In this document: piece by piece, positions 25,854 through 34,193 of the stretch | Layout: each line of letters opens with the position of its first letter | How positions within the stretch are numbered: position 1 is the stretch's first letter | Assembly: GCA_031421635.1 (NCBI GenBank) | Contig: JANOPA010000055.1 | Span: 62,001-126,000 of the forward strand | Length of the DNA: 64,000 nucleotides | Direction of reading: 5' to 3' | DNA from: JAPOKJ01 sp031421635 | GTDB lineage: Bacteria; Pseudomonadota; Gammaproteobacteria; Burkholderiales; Burkholderiaceae_E | Notes under the pieces: generated by a model | The model's database searches: none | Told to the model about the DNA's origin: nothing | What the model saw: the letters and a program-made list of their open reading frames with translations, nothing else | Made by a program: the position numbers and the translations under genes

Positions 25854-26906
25854 ATGCGAAAAAAATTCAGCGTCGGTCGACAGAAGTGTTCATCAGGTTT
25901 GCGAAATGCGAGCACGTTTTTCCTGTGGTTTTTTTTCGCAATACCGCTAGCCAGTGTGGGTCAGACGGCTAACACCGAAGCTGCCGCTGGCAAGCGAACT
26001 AGCACTACCGAGTTTAATACCGCAATTGTCAAGGTCGAGACCAAGGTGCCGAACGATGCGCCATCTGTCGCGACCCTGGGCGCGCAAAGAGTAGGTTCGG
26101 GCGTGATCATCGGTGAGCGTTTGGTGCTCACCATTGGCTATGTTCTGCTTGAAGCCGATGTGGTCACTGTCACCAACTCGCAAGGCAAGTCAGTTCCAGC
26201 CAATGTCGCCGGCTATGACCATGCTACTGGGTTTGGCCTGGTCAAAGCACTCGTGCCACTTGAGGGTAAAGCACTTAGTTTGGGTGATTCAGATAGCCTG
26301 AGCGTCGAGCAGAAGGTGCTAACCCAAGGCCATGGCGAGGGGCAAGCTACCGAATTAGTCGTGGCTTCGCGCAGAACCTTTTCGGGCGGGTGGGAATACA
26401 TGATCGAAAAACCTATCTACACCTTCCCGGCCGTGAACAATTGGAGTGGATCGGCGCTTATTAGTCAAGATGGGAAGCTCATGGGGATCGGCTCTTTGTT
26501 TGTAAATGATGCCGCCGATGCTCCGCGCGGTGTGTCAGGAAATTTGTTTGTGCCGGTGAACCTGCTCAAACCAATCCTGGAAGAACTTTTAACCAATGGC
26601 CGTCGTCGAACCAATGTACAACCTTGGTTGGGAATGACCACTGAACTAGTGCAAGACCGTCTAGTGGTTACTAGGGTCAGTAAAGATGGCCCCGCTGATC
26701 TCGCCGGTGTTGAAGTGGGCGATGTAGTCTATAGCGTGGCCCAGCAAGCCATCTCTGGACAAGCGGACTTCTATCGGCGCGTGTGGAAGCTAGGGCCGGC
26801 TGGCACGGCAGTAAAGCTCAAGCTTGCAAATCCGCGAGGTGCTAAAGACGTTGAAATTCGGAGCATAGATCGTTATGAGTCTTTGAAAAAGCCCCAGGGG
26901 ATTTAG
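25854..26906 (+). CDS. Exported trypsin/PDZ (HtrA-like) protein, probably catalytically dead
   Basis: A 350-residue S1C-type protein: signal peptide (FFLWFFFAIPLASVGQ), a trypsin-like domain at about 70-245 and a PDZ domain at about 255-340 (PWLGMTTE, GPADLAGVEVGDVV). Aligned by eye with HtrA/DegP, the catalytic His of TNxHVV is Tyr96 (VLTIGYVL) and the catalytic Asp is Gly126 (HATGFGLVK). Only the serine is kept, S198, and its loop is WSGS rather than NSGG. It should therefore bind peptides rather than cut them. The ATG at 25854 is preferred to a TTG at 25845. It is last of the four-gene cluster, 46 bp after the papain-like gene, and is convergent with an enoyl-CoA hydratase gene. Confidence 0.85.
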   Translation: MRKKFSVGRQKCSSGLRNASTFFLWFFFAIPLASVGQTANTEAAAGKRTSTTEFNTAIVKVETKVPNDAPSVATLGAQRVGSGVIIGERLVLTIGYVLLEADVVTVTNSQGKSVPANVAGYDHATGFGLVKALVPLEGKALSLGDSDSLSVEQKVLTQGHGEGQATELVVASRRTFSGGWEYMIEKPIYTFPAVNNWSGSALISQDGKLMGIGSLFVNDAADAPRGVSGNLFVPVNLLKPILEELLTNGRRRTNVQPWLGMTTELVQDRLVVTRVSKDGPADLAGVEVGDVVYSVAQQAISGQADFYRRVWKLGPAGTAVKLKLANPRGAKDVEIRSIDRYESLKKPQGI

Positions 26907-26935
26907 GAACGCTTTCGCCACTCAAAGGGTGCGCT

Positions 26936-27709
26936 TCAACGGCCCTTCCAATTGGGTGCGCGTTTTTCGGAAAATGCTTTAGGCCCTTCAATGAAATCTT
27001 CGCTATTACGTAGCTTAACCACCGAATCGTAGGACGCTTCCATTGATTCTTGCAGCGACTCCATAGAAAGACTGCGGTATACGACGTCCTTACTGGCCCG
27101 AATTGATAGAGGGGAGCAGGCAAGAATTTGCTTGGCCCAGTTCATGGCGCAATCCATGAGCTTTTCGTGAGGCACGACCTCATTGACGAAGCCCAACTCA
27201 AAACCTTCTTGTGCCGGGACGTGACGCCCCGTGAGAATCATGCCTAGCGCGCGTTTTGAGCCGATCTGGCGAGGTAGGCGATTAAGACCGCCGGCCAGGG
27301 CAGCTAGACCCACCTTGGGCTCAGGTAAGGCAAACACGGCTTTCTCTGAAGCAATGATCAGGTCGCACGCTAAAGCTATTTCGAAGCCGCCGCCCATGGC
27401 CACGCCGTTGACCGCTGCGATGACTGGTTTAGTTAAATCAAAGCGAGAGCTCAGACCGCCAAAGCCACGTGGCATGGCTGAATACGCTCCCCCTTCGGCT
27501 TGATAGCGAAGATCGTTCCCTGCGCTGAAAGCCTTACCTTCTCCAGTGATGATCGCCACCCACATGTCGTCATCGCCCGCAAAATCATCAAACACTTTGC
27601 CGAGCTCGATATTGGCTGGCGGGTGTAAAGCGTTCATCCGGTCTGGGCGATTGATTCGCACAGTCATGACATGATGGGCTTTTTCCACCAGACAAAATTC
27701 TGTGTTCAT
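26936..27709 (-). CDS. Enoyl-CoA hydratase/isomerase family protein
   Basis: A 257-residue crotonase-fold enzyme. The two oxyanion-hole segments are visible: KAFSAGNDLRYQ in the first half and VAMGGGFEIALACDLI in the second, followed by PEPKVGLAALAGGLNRLPR. These enzymes hydrate, isomerise or cleave acyl-CoA substrates. The length is normal and there is no targeting signal. It is the most downstream gene of a minus-strand set that also includes DUF1330, an acyl-CoA ligase, a second crotonase and a Bug protein. The exact substrate cannot be given. Confidence 0.9.
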   Translation of the reverse strand: MNTEFCLVEKAHHVMTVRINRPDRMNALHPPANIELGKVFDDFAGDDDMWVAIITGEGKAFSAGNDLRYQAEGGAYSAMPRGFGGLSSRFDLTKPVIAAVNGVAMGGGFEIALACDLIIASEKAVFALPEPKVGLAALAGGLNRLPRQIGSKRALGMILTGRHVPAQEGFELGFVNEVVPHEKLMDCAMNWAKQILACSPLSIRASKDVVYRSLSMESLQESMEASYDSVVKLRNSEDFIEGPKAFSEKRAPNWKGR

Positions 27710-27801
27710 ATTTGTTTCCTCGGTTGCGCACTATGAGGTGGGCGGCTCTCGTCCGTCATCACAGACTTGATCTCATTTGATCTTGAAATTTCGGGTTGTA
27801 C

Positions 27802-28170
27802 TCAAACCATTTTTGAGTAGGTTTCCATGCTCGCCACGATGACATGACGCTCCACGGCTTGTTCGCGGTACACATTGGCTGCTGCGTACGCCGGAGAATC
27901 CATCATGTCCAAGAAGGCGGCCCGTGAGGGGTAGCGTACCAGCACAACATAATCCCATCGGTCGGCCTGTGGGTCGCCAAAGGCCACCGCCTCGCCATTG
28001 CCCGCCCATAGCACCGTGCCACCTCGGGCCTTAATTAAGGGCATGGTCAGCTCACTGTAACGCTTGTAAGCTTGGCGATCACGCAAGCGCAACATGTTCA
28101 CCATGACCACAGGGCCGGTGTCGGGCAAACTGCTGATGAGAGCTGCGTTAACTTCCTTTGGGCCTGCCAT
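27802..28170 (-). CDS. DUF1330 domain protein
   Basis: A 122-residue protein of the DUF1330 family (dimeric alpha-beta barrel, EthD/antibiotic-monooxygenase-like fold). Supporting segments are VVMVNMLRLRDRQAYKRYSE, ARGGTVLWAGN and DYVVLVRYPSRAAFLDMMDSPAY. Proteins of this fold often sit beside catabolic genes, and no reaction has been assigned to most of them. It is placed between the ligase and the crotonase gene, with about 50-90 bp gaps, and reads in the same direction. Function inferred only as accessory to the acyl-CoA operon. Confidence 0.85.
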   Translation of the reverse strand: MAGPKEVNAALISSLPDTGPVVMVNMLRLRDRQAYKRYSELTMPLIKARGGTVLWAGNGEAVAFGDPQADRWDYVVLVRYPSRAAFLDMMDSPAYAAANVYREQAVERHVIVASMETYSKMV

Positions 28171-28218
28171 TTTTATTTCCTTTGTGGATCGACTTGCTAA
28201 TGATATCGACGGATGAAA

Positions 28219-30372
28219 TTATTTGGTAAGTACAACCACCGCATCGGCTGCCACCACTCCATGAGGCAAGACAAAGAGAGGATTAATCTCGGCCTCAGCC
28301 AAGGTTTCGCCAAGCTGCGCCACCATTTCAGAAAACGAAACAATGGCACAAACCAAGGCCGCGACATCGGCCTTGGGTCGTCCGCGAAAACCGTTCAGAA
28401 GCGGCCAGATTTTGAGACCTTGAATCATGCGCAGCGCGACCTCCTTGTCGATTCCGCCATGCTCGGGTAGAAGCAACATGGCGTTGTCCTGCGTGATCTC
28501 GGCGCTAACCCCACCTGCACCCAAGAGGATTGCGGTACCTAAAGGGTCGCGGTGCATACCCAGGATAAGCTCAATCCCCGAATGAATCATCTCCTGCACG
28601 AGGAAGCGCTGAGGCAGGTTTTGTCGCGCTATGCCGACTTCGTTCAAAAGCGAGCGACTTACTTCCCGATGCATTTGCTCTAGGCGAGAACCAATGTTTT
28701 CCGCCGCAATATTGACCGCAACCCCCCCGATATCGCTTTTATGGGTGATCGTAGACGAAAGAATTTTTAGCACGACACTTGAACCCAAGGCTCTCGCAGC
28801 CTGCTCCGCTTCGGCTGCGTTACTGACGATCATTTCTTTCACACCAGGAATGCCAAAGCAGGCAAAGAGTTGTTTGGCCTGCGCTTCGTCCAATGAACCG
28901 GTCGGAAGTCTTAATGCCTCGACCGATGGAGGGAGTCTAGCGCTAGTCAGTGCTGACGGTAAGACCGATGTCTCAGCGCTGGTCGTCACAGCGGCAATGG
29001 CTACCCGTTCAGAGGCGACCAACAGCGCGCTTAAAGCCGAGGCGCAAGACTCGGGTGCATGGAAGGCAGGCACGCCCTGTTCAGTCAGTATTGCCGCAAC
29101 ATGAGGAGCATGCGGACTGACATAAGCCAGCACGGGTTTGTCGCTTTGTGGAAGGCATTTTGCGATTGCGCCTGCCATCAGTTCGGGCATGGCCAGCGCG
29201 GAGGAGCCCGCAATCAGCACTAGCGCATCGTAGCTCGGGCTATCCAACAAGGCGCTAATGGCGCCGCGCAATAACTCGGGCTGAAGGCCGGCCAAGGTCA
29301 CATCGATTGGATTTCTATCGAGCGCAGCATGGTCGCCGGTTTGTAGCGCGCGCAGGCGCGCAGCCGTTGCCGCATCTGGTGGCGGCGTTTCAAATCCGGC
29401 CAGGCCGAGGCTGTCTGACACCAAAGTGCCTGCGCCACCCGTAGAGGTTAGTATGGCCACCCGCCGCCCTTTTAGAGCGCGTCCGGTGACCAGGGCAGAG
29501 GAAATGTCGAGAAGGTCGCTAAAGCGCTGTGCACGGATGATGCCGAGATGAGCGAAGAGCGCCTCGTACATCCGGTCCGCGCCCGCCATCGCACCAGTGT
29601 GCGAGGCGGCTGCCAAGGCTCCCGCCGCCGAGCGGCCGATTTTAAAGGCTACGATGGGCTTGCCAGCTCGGGCTGCCTTGATGGCCGCTGCTTTGAACCT
29701 AGCGGGATGGCGAACGCTTTCAACATAAAGCGCAATCACTGAAGTGGCCGGATCATCGGCAAGAATGTTAATGAAATCGGCCAAGTCAAGATCCACTTCG
29801 TTGCTAGTGGAGATGAGTTTGGACAAACCAACTCCGCCCGCTGCTGCGCGCGACAGTAATGAACCCAGAATTCCGCCGCTTTGTGAGATCACGGCGATCG
29901 ACCCCATTGGGAAGCGGTCCATCTCCAGCGCACTACTTGCCGAAAGAACAATGCGATCGCTGAGATTGACTAGACCGATGGTATTGGGCCCAAGAATACG
30001 CATCGAGCCTGCTGCTCTGGCGAGGGCCTCTTGTTTCAGTGCTCCCTCGGGACCGATCTCACTATAACCACTGGCCAAGATAATGGCAGCCGCTGTCCCG
30101 AGCTTGCTCAGCTCCTGCACGGCTCCAAGCACTCGGTCCGCGCCAAGCAAGACAATCGCCACATCAGGAGTGCCGGGAAGTGAGGCAATGTCGGCGTAGC
30201 ATTTGAGGCCGGCAATATCGCTGACTCGCGGATTGACTGGGTAAATTTCACCCTTGAACCCGTGCTTGAGAAGGTAGGCAATGGGTCGCCCCGCTGTTTT
30301 ATTAGCATCGGCCGAGGCGCCGATAACGGCGACACTGCGCGGCTTAAGCAGGCGATCCAGAGCCTCAGTCAT
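28219..30372 (-). CDS. ADP-forming acyl-CoA ligase (acetate-CoA ligase family)
   Basis: A 717-residue single-chain ligase joining an acid to CoA with ATP, giving ADP. Domains in order: a CoA-binding Rossmann domain (residues about 1-135, KPRSVAVIGASADANKTAGR, then GFKGEIYPVNP), succinyl-CoA-ligase-like domains (about 140-460, ISQSGGILGSLL and LTSTGGAGTLVSDS) and an ATP-grasp domain at the end (about 480-717, VVLKILSSTITHKSDIGGV). There is no C-terminal acetyltransferase domain, unlike PatZ. It is coupled by an ATGA overlap to the upstream crotonase gene. It would activate the acid used by the two crotonases. Confidence 0.9.
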   Translation of the reverse strand: MTEALDRLLKPRSVAVIGASADANKTAGRPIAYLLKHGFKGEIYPVNPRVSDIAGLKCYADIASLPGTPDVAIVLLGADRVLGAVQELSKLGTAAAIILASGYSEIGPEGALKQEALARAAGSMRILGPNTIGLVNLSDRIVLSASSALEMDRFPMGSIAVISQSGGILGSLLSRAAAGGVGLSKLISTSNEVDLDLADFINILADDPATSVIALYVESVRHPARFKAAAIKAARAGKPIVAFKIGRSAAGALAAASHTGAMAGADRMYEALFAHLGIIRAQRFSDLLDISSALVTGRALKGRRVAILTSTGGAGTLVSDSLGLAGFETPPPDAATAARLRALQTGDHAALDRNPIDVTLAGLQPELLRGAISALLDSPSYDALVLIAGSSALAMPELMAGAIAKCLPQSDKPVLAYVSPHAPHVAAILTEQGVPAFHAPESCASALSALLVASERVAIAAVTTSAETSVLPSALTSARLPPSVEALRLPTGSLDEAQAKQLFACFGIPGVKEMIVSNAAEAEQAARALGSSVVLKILSSTITHKSDIGGVAVNIAAENIGSRLEQMHREVSRSLLNEVGIARQNLPQRFLVQEMIHSGIELILGMHRDPLGTAILLGAGGVSAEITQDNAMLLLPEHGGIDKEVALRMIQGLKIWPLLNGFRGRPKADVAALVCAIVSFSEMVAQLGETLAEAEINPLFVLPHGVVAADAVVVLTK

Positions 30373-31181
30373 GCTTTTGGCGCGGGCGAAGATTTTGCCA
30401 AGAACGCCATCACCGATTCGCGGTGTTCGCTACTCGTATAGCAAATGCCCTGTGCCTGACTGCCCTGGGCGAACACTTGCTCGGTGGCCAGCTCAAAACT
30501 TTGGTTGAGAATGGTTTTGCCCAGTGCCAAAGCGGTCGCTGAGCCCTGGCTGAGCTCGCTCGCCCATGCTTGAGCATTACCTATTAACGCGTCCGCCGCG
30601 CATTGGCGATCACTAATGCCAAGCTGTAGGGCTTCGCCCGCATCCACCTTGCGGCCAGTGAAGATTAACTCTTTAGCTTTCGATAGGCCCACTCGACGTG
30701 GCAGGAAGTACATGCCGCCACCATCGGGGATAAGGCCGCGATGAATGTATGACCAAGTAAAGTTTGCATGCTCACTGGTAATAATGAAATCGCACGCCAG
30801 GGCAGTGTCTGCACCGAGCCCCGAGGCCGCGCCGTTGACGGCAGCAATCGTAGGCTTGGGCATGGTGTGCAAGAGCGATTGAGTGTAGTGCACTCTTTGC
30901 TGGCGAGCCCAGCCATTAAAGCCCACTTCGCCTTGCGGAGCAGACATTCGTTTCTCCATGCCTGCGACATCACCGCCTGCACAAAAGCCTTTTCCCTTAC
31001 CCGTGATAACTAATGCCTTGATGGACTTATCGGCGCTGACCAGCTCAAGCGCTTCGATGAAAGCACTACGCATACCGTCACTCATCGCATTGCGTTTTTC
31101 GGGGCGATTGAAAGTCACAGTGGCGATGCCCTGCACGACGCTTAGCTCAATCAAGTCGGAATTCACAGTACTTGCACCCAT
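30369..31181 (-). CDS. Enoyl-CoA hydratase/isomerase family protein
   Basis: A 270-residue crotonase. The oxyanion-hole segments KGFCAGGDVAGM and GAASGLGADTALACDFII are visible, followed by WSYIHRGLIPDGGGMYFLPRRVG. The frame is open to 31259, but the ATG at 31181 is chosen because it begins just after the stop of the Bug gene at 31186 and directly before the domain (ELSVVQGIATVTFNRPEKRNAM region). Its stop overlaps the ligase start by four bases. It would act on the CoA ester made by that ligase. Confidence 0.88.
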   Translation of the reverse strand: MGASTVNSDLIELSVVQGIATVTFNRPEKRNAMSDGMRSAFIEALELVSADKSIKALVITGKGKGFCAGGDVAGMEKRMSAPQGEVGFNGWARQQRVHYTQSLLHTMPKPTIAAVNGAASGLGADTALACDFIITSEHANFTWSYIHRGLIPDGGGMYFLPRRVGLSKAKELIFTGRKVDAGEALQLGISDRQCAADALIGNAQAWASELSQGSATALALGKTILNQSFELATEQVFAQGSQAQGICYTSSEHRESVMAFLAKSSPAPKA

Positions 31182-31185
31182 AGTA

Positions 31186-32190
31186 TTAATCTGCCCTGAT
31201 ATGGTTATCTTGAATAATTTTTCGCCAACGCTGTTCCTCGCCATGAACAAAGGCCTCAAGTTCCTTTGGCGTGCCCGCGTTAACGACTAGACCTTCCTCC
31301 TCCACCTTTTTGCGGAATAATTCAGTCTGCGCAGCTTTCTTTGCGGCGGCATTAAGCTTGGTAATCGCCTCGGCTGAGGTGCCAGCCGGAACGTAAAGTC
31401 CATACCAACTTTCCATCACATATCCGCTCACTCCAGATTCGGCAATGCTTGGAATGTCCTTGAGCGCGGGAGAGCGTTCGCTGGTCGTGACAGCCAGCGC
31501 CCGCAACTTTCCTGAGTCCAGGAGCTGACCTACCGCAGAGGACGTGGCAAACATCATATCGATTTGCCCGCCCAGCAAATCGGTGAGAGCGGGGGCGGCG
31601 CCACGATAGGCAATATGGGTAAGCTCAATCCTGGCAAGGCTTTTGAACAGCTCACCTGCTAGATGAGCCGAAGTGCCGTTGCCTTGCGAGGCAAAGGTGA
31701 GGCGCCTGGCCCGGCTTGCGTTGAGAATGTCCTTAACGAATCGATAGGGGCTGTCGGCCCGCACCACCAGAACATTGGGGGAGCGGCCAATCAGTATGAC
31801 CGGTGCGAAGGCCTTGTCGGCGATGAAAGGCATTTTGCTGACCAAGCTTGGGTTCACGGCGTGAGCGAAGCTGGCGATGAGTACGGTGTAGCCATCGGCG
31901 GTGCTCTTGGCCACCAAATCGCTACCGATGATCGTGCCCGCGCCGGGTTTGTTTTCGATCAGCACGGTTTGGCCTAATTCGCTACTCATTCCCAAGCCCA
32001 AGGTTCGAGCAATCAAATCAGTGCCGCCGCCGGGGGCAAAGGGTACGACTATTTTGATGAGTCGGTCCGGGTAAGCCGCATGGGCTGCGTTTGGGTTCAA
32101 GCCAGCAGCGAGCCACGCGACCTGAAGTACACTCAGTAGCACCCGAAGGCTCACCCATGTCGCTCCAAACGCGTGGGCTAGCTTGCTCAT
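31186..32190 (-). CDS. Bug-family (tripartite tricarboxylate) solute-binding protein
   Basis: A 334-residue periplasmic protein of the Bug/TctC family, which binds carboxylates and related small acids. After a signal peptide ending near NAAHAAYPDR, it has the family blocks IKIVVPFAPGGGTDLIAR, GQTVLIENKPGAGTIIGSD, LTHIAYRGAAPALTDLLGG and a terminal EEQRWRKIIQDNHIRAD. The start at ATG 32190 gives a proper signal peptide; the frame extends to 32265 without support. No TctA/TctB membrane partners are nearby, which is common for Bug genes in Burkholderiales. It is the first gene of the acyl-CoA operon and may supply or sense its substrate. Confidence 0.88.
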   Translation of the reverse strand: MSKLAHAFGATWVSLRVLLSVLQVAWLAAGLNPNAAHAAYPDRLIKIVVPFAPGGGTDLIARTLGLGMSSELGQTVLIENKPGAGTIIGSDLVAKSTADGYTVLIASFAHAVNPSLVSKMPFIADKAFAPVILIGRSPNVLVVRADSPYRFVKDILNASRARRLTFASQGNGTSAHLAGELFKSLARIELTHIAYRGAAPALTDLLGGQIDMMFATSSAVGQLLDSGKLRALAVTTSERSPALKDIPSIAESGVSGYVMESWYGLYVPAGTSAEAITKLNAAAKKAAQTELFRKKVEEEGLVVNAGTPKELEAFVHGEEQRWRKIIQDNHIRAD

Positions 32191-32351
32191 TCGGAAAGTT
32201 GAGCCAATCTGAAAAATGGGATTCGCCAAGAAATTTGAGAGTGAGGACGTTGAAACTAGATACATTGAAGCACGAAGTGCGCAGCGGGCACGTTGTAGAG
32301 TCTAACTTTCTCGCCCTCGTGCGCAAACTTTAACCATTTTCGGGCCTTTCC

Positions 32352-33320
32352 ATGTTTAGTCGCCTCCTTGTTCTGCTCGGTTTTTGTGTCACTGCGGCGC
32401 TCGCGCCGATGGGCAGTGCAATAGCCCAGTCTAAGCCCACGCGTCTGATCGTTGCCTTTCCTCCGGGCGGTCCGGTCGATATCGTAGCGCGCGCGGTTGG
32501 CGAGCAGTTGAGCAAAGAGCTTGGCCGACCTGTCCTGATCGAAAACAAGCCTGGCGGTAATGGTGCGATTGCGGCCTCGGAAGTGATGCGCTCAGAGCCC
32601 GACGGAAGCACGCTTTGGTTTAGTAGCGTGGGTGCGGTGGCGATCAACCCATCGCTCTACGAGAAGCTCCAGTACGACATGGTGCGGGACTTCGCACCGG
32701 TATCGATGGTCGCCAATAATGTTGAACTTTTCGTGGTTAATCCAGCCGATCCAGCCAAGGATGCGGCGGAGTTTGTAGCCAATGCAAAGGTTAAAAAAGA
32801 TCCTGTGACGTTCGCCTCGACGGGGACAGGAAGTATTCCGCACATGGCTATCGAGCAGTTTGCCGATGCCTCAGGTACAAAGGTGTTGCACATCCCTTAC
32901 AAGGGTGCGGCTCCGGCGATCACTGATTTGATGGGTGGCCAAGTAGCGGGTTTTTTCGGTGATATACCTGGCTTGATCGGGCATGTTCGTGGCGGCAAGT
33001 TGAAGGCGCTCGGGTTGGCTGCGACACGACGACACCCAGCGCTACCCGAGGTTAAAACTTTGGAAGAACAAGGCATTAAAAACGTCGACACCAATAATTG
33101 GTACGCCCTGTTTGCGCCGATCAAAACGCCAACCGCCATTCTCGAAGCGTTGAACAAAGCCGTGCGCCAAACCATGGACAACCCGCAACTCAAAGACAAG
33201 CTGCTCAAGTCGGGCGCTGAGCCTGCGCCCTCAACCTCCAAAGAACTGGCGAGCATTCTTAGGCAGGACACCGAAAAATGGGCCAAGCTGATCCGGGCCA
33301 AAAATATACGCCCGGATTGA
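32352..33320 (+). CDS. Bug-family (tripartite tricarboxylate) solute-binding protein
   Basis: A 322-residue Bug protein, divergent from the previous one across 161 bp. It has a signal peptide (FCVTAALAPMGSAIAQS) and the family blocks RLIVAFPPGGPVDIVAR, RPVLIENKPGGNGAIAA, VLHIPYKGAAPAITDLMGG and a terminal DTEKWAKLIRAKNIRPD. It is clearly related to, but distinct from, the Bug protein encoded on the other strand. The likely role is capture of a carboxylate in the periplasm, but membrane partners are missing locally. It stands apart from the TetR gene that follows (about 190 bp). Confidence 0.9.
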   Translation: MFSRLLVLLGFCVTAALAPMGSAIAQSKPTRLIVAFPPGGPVDIVARAVGEQLSKELGRPVLIENKPGGNGAIAASEVMRSEPDGSTLWFSSVGAVAINPSLYEKLQYDMVRDFAPVSMVANNVELFVVNPADPAKDAAEFVANAKVKKDPVTFASTGTGSIPHMAIEQFADASGTKVLHIPYKGAAPAITDLMGGQVAGFFGDIPGLIGHVRGGKLKALGLAATRRHPALPEVKTLEEQGIKNVDTNNWYALFAPIKTPTAILEALNKAVRQTMDNPQLKDKLLKSGAEPAPSTSKELASILRQDTEKWAKLIRAKNIRPD

Positions 33321-33436
33321 GGCAGAAGTGAGGCCTTCTCCCCGATTTTCGAGCCAGGCGCAGAACTGAAGCAGTTTGGTGCGTCGCACCAATAGAGCTG
33401 CTGTCCTAAAACTACCGCCATTTGTAGACTTGTGAA

Positions 33437-33480
33437 TTGACAAGCGAGTCAGACTGGAAAATAGTACGGTCGTTCGTTCT
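33437..33480 (+). promoter_or_regulatory. Promoter and overlapping palindromic operator upstream of the TetR gene
   Basis: TTGACA at 33437-33442 and AATAGT at 33460-33465, 17 bp apart, form a sigma70-type promoter. Overlapping the -10 element is an imperfect palindrome, AGTACGGTCGTTCGTTCT at 33463-33480, of the form AGnACGnnCGnnCGTnCT (12 of 18 positions symmetric). It lies 32 bp before the TetR start, so autoregulation is likely. This is read from sequence only. Confidence 0.5.
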
Positions 33481-33511
33481 TTTCTGGTCTTCAACTGGCT
33501 GTCTATCCTTA

Positions 33512-34183
33512 ATGTCCGACCCAAAACCTCTACGCAAAGGTGAGCAAACCCGCGCTGCGATTCTGCACTCTGCTGTTGGCCTTGCGGCTCAGCAGGGTCT
33601 AGAGGGCATCACGATTGGCACCTTGGCCGACCTCATGCAGATGAGTAAGAGCGGGGTTTTCGCCCATTTCGGATCTCGCGAAGATCTTCAAATCGCTGTG
33701 CTCAAAGAATACGAGCGGCGCTTTGTGGACGATGTCTTGAAACCTAGCTTGAGTGCTTCTCGTGGCCTGCCCCGCTTGGAAGCCATTTTTGAGCATTGGC
33801 TCGAGAACACGGTCGTCGAAGCCACGCATGGATGCATTTGGATTTCTGGTGCCGCCGAGTATGACGACCGACCAGGTCCCGTGCGTGAAGCTTTGGTGGC
33901 AATTGTTAAGGCGTGGCAGCGCGAGATCAACAAAGCAATTCATCAGGCGATTGACGAAGGACACTTGCATCCGACTGAGGATGCTTTTGAAATGACCTCA
34001 GATCTGATTTTTGACTTATATAGCGTGATTCTTGCCCTCCATCATGACGCGCGCTTATTGAATACCCCGGACGCGGTCGCGAGAGCGCGCCGTAGTTTTG
34101 GCCGGCTTGTCAAAGCTCGATTGGCGACCCCGTTTAATTTTTCATCAACTTCAGTCTCAAAGACTTCAATTCTTCAGCAATAA
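33512..34183 (+). CDS. TetR-family transcriptional regulator
   Basis: A 223-residue TetR-type repressor. The DNA-binding helix-turn-helix lies at about residues 10-60 (RAAILHSAVGLAAQQGLEGI, then LADLMQMSKSGVFAHFGSREDL). The remainder is the helical ligand domain. The ATG at 33512 is chosen; the upstream frame start (33437) is in fact the -35 box of the likely promoter. It is 10 bp before the acyl-CoA dehydrogenase gene and probably controls the beta-oxidation operon in response to an acyl-CoA. An overlapping palindromic operator suggests it also controls itself. Confidence 0.88.
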   Translation: MSDPKPLRKGEQTRAAILHSAVGLAAQQGLEGITIGTLADLMQMSKSGVFAHFGSREDLQIAVLKEYERRFVDDVLKPSLSASRGLPRLEAIFEHWLENTVVEATHGCIWISGAAEYDDRPGPVREALVAIVKAWQREINKAIHQAIDEGHLHPTEDAFEMTSDLIFDLYSVILALHHDARLLNTPDAVARARRSFGRLVKARLATPFNFSSTSVSKTSILQQ

Positions 34184-34193
34184 AGGAAGAAAA

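Noticed and set aside
16741..26906. The protease cluster as a gasdermin or CBASS-type defence system
   Set aside because: No gasdermin-like, cyclase, NTPase or membrane-pore gene is in the window, and two of the proteases are exported. A defence role is not excluded but nothing supports it.
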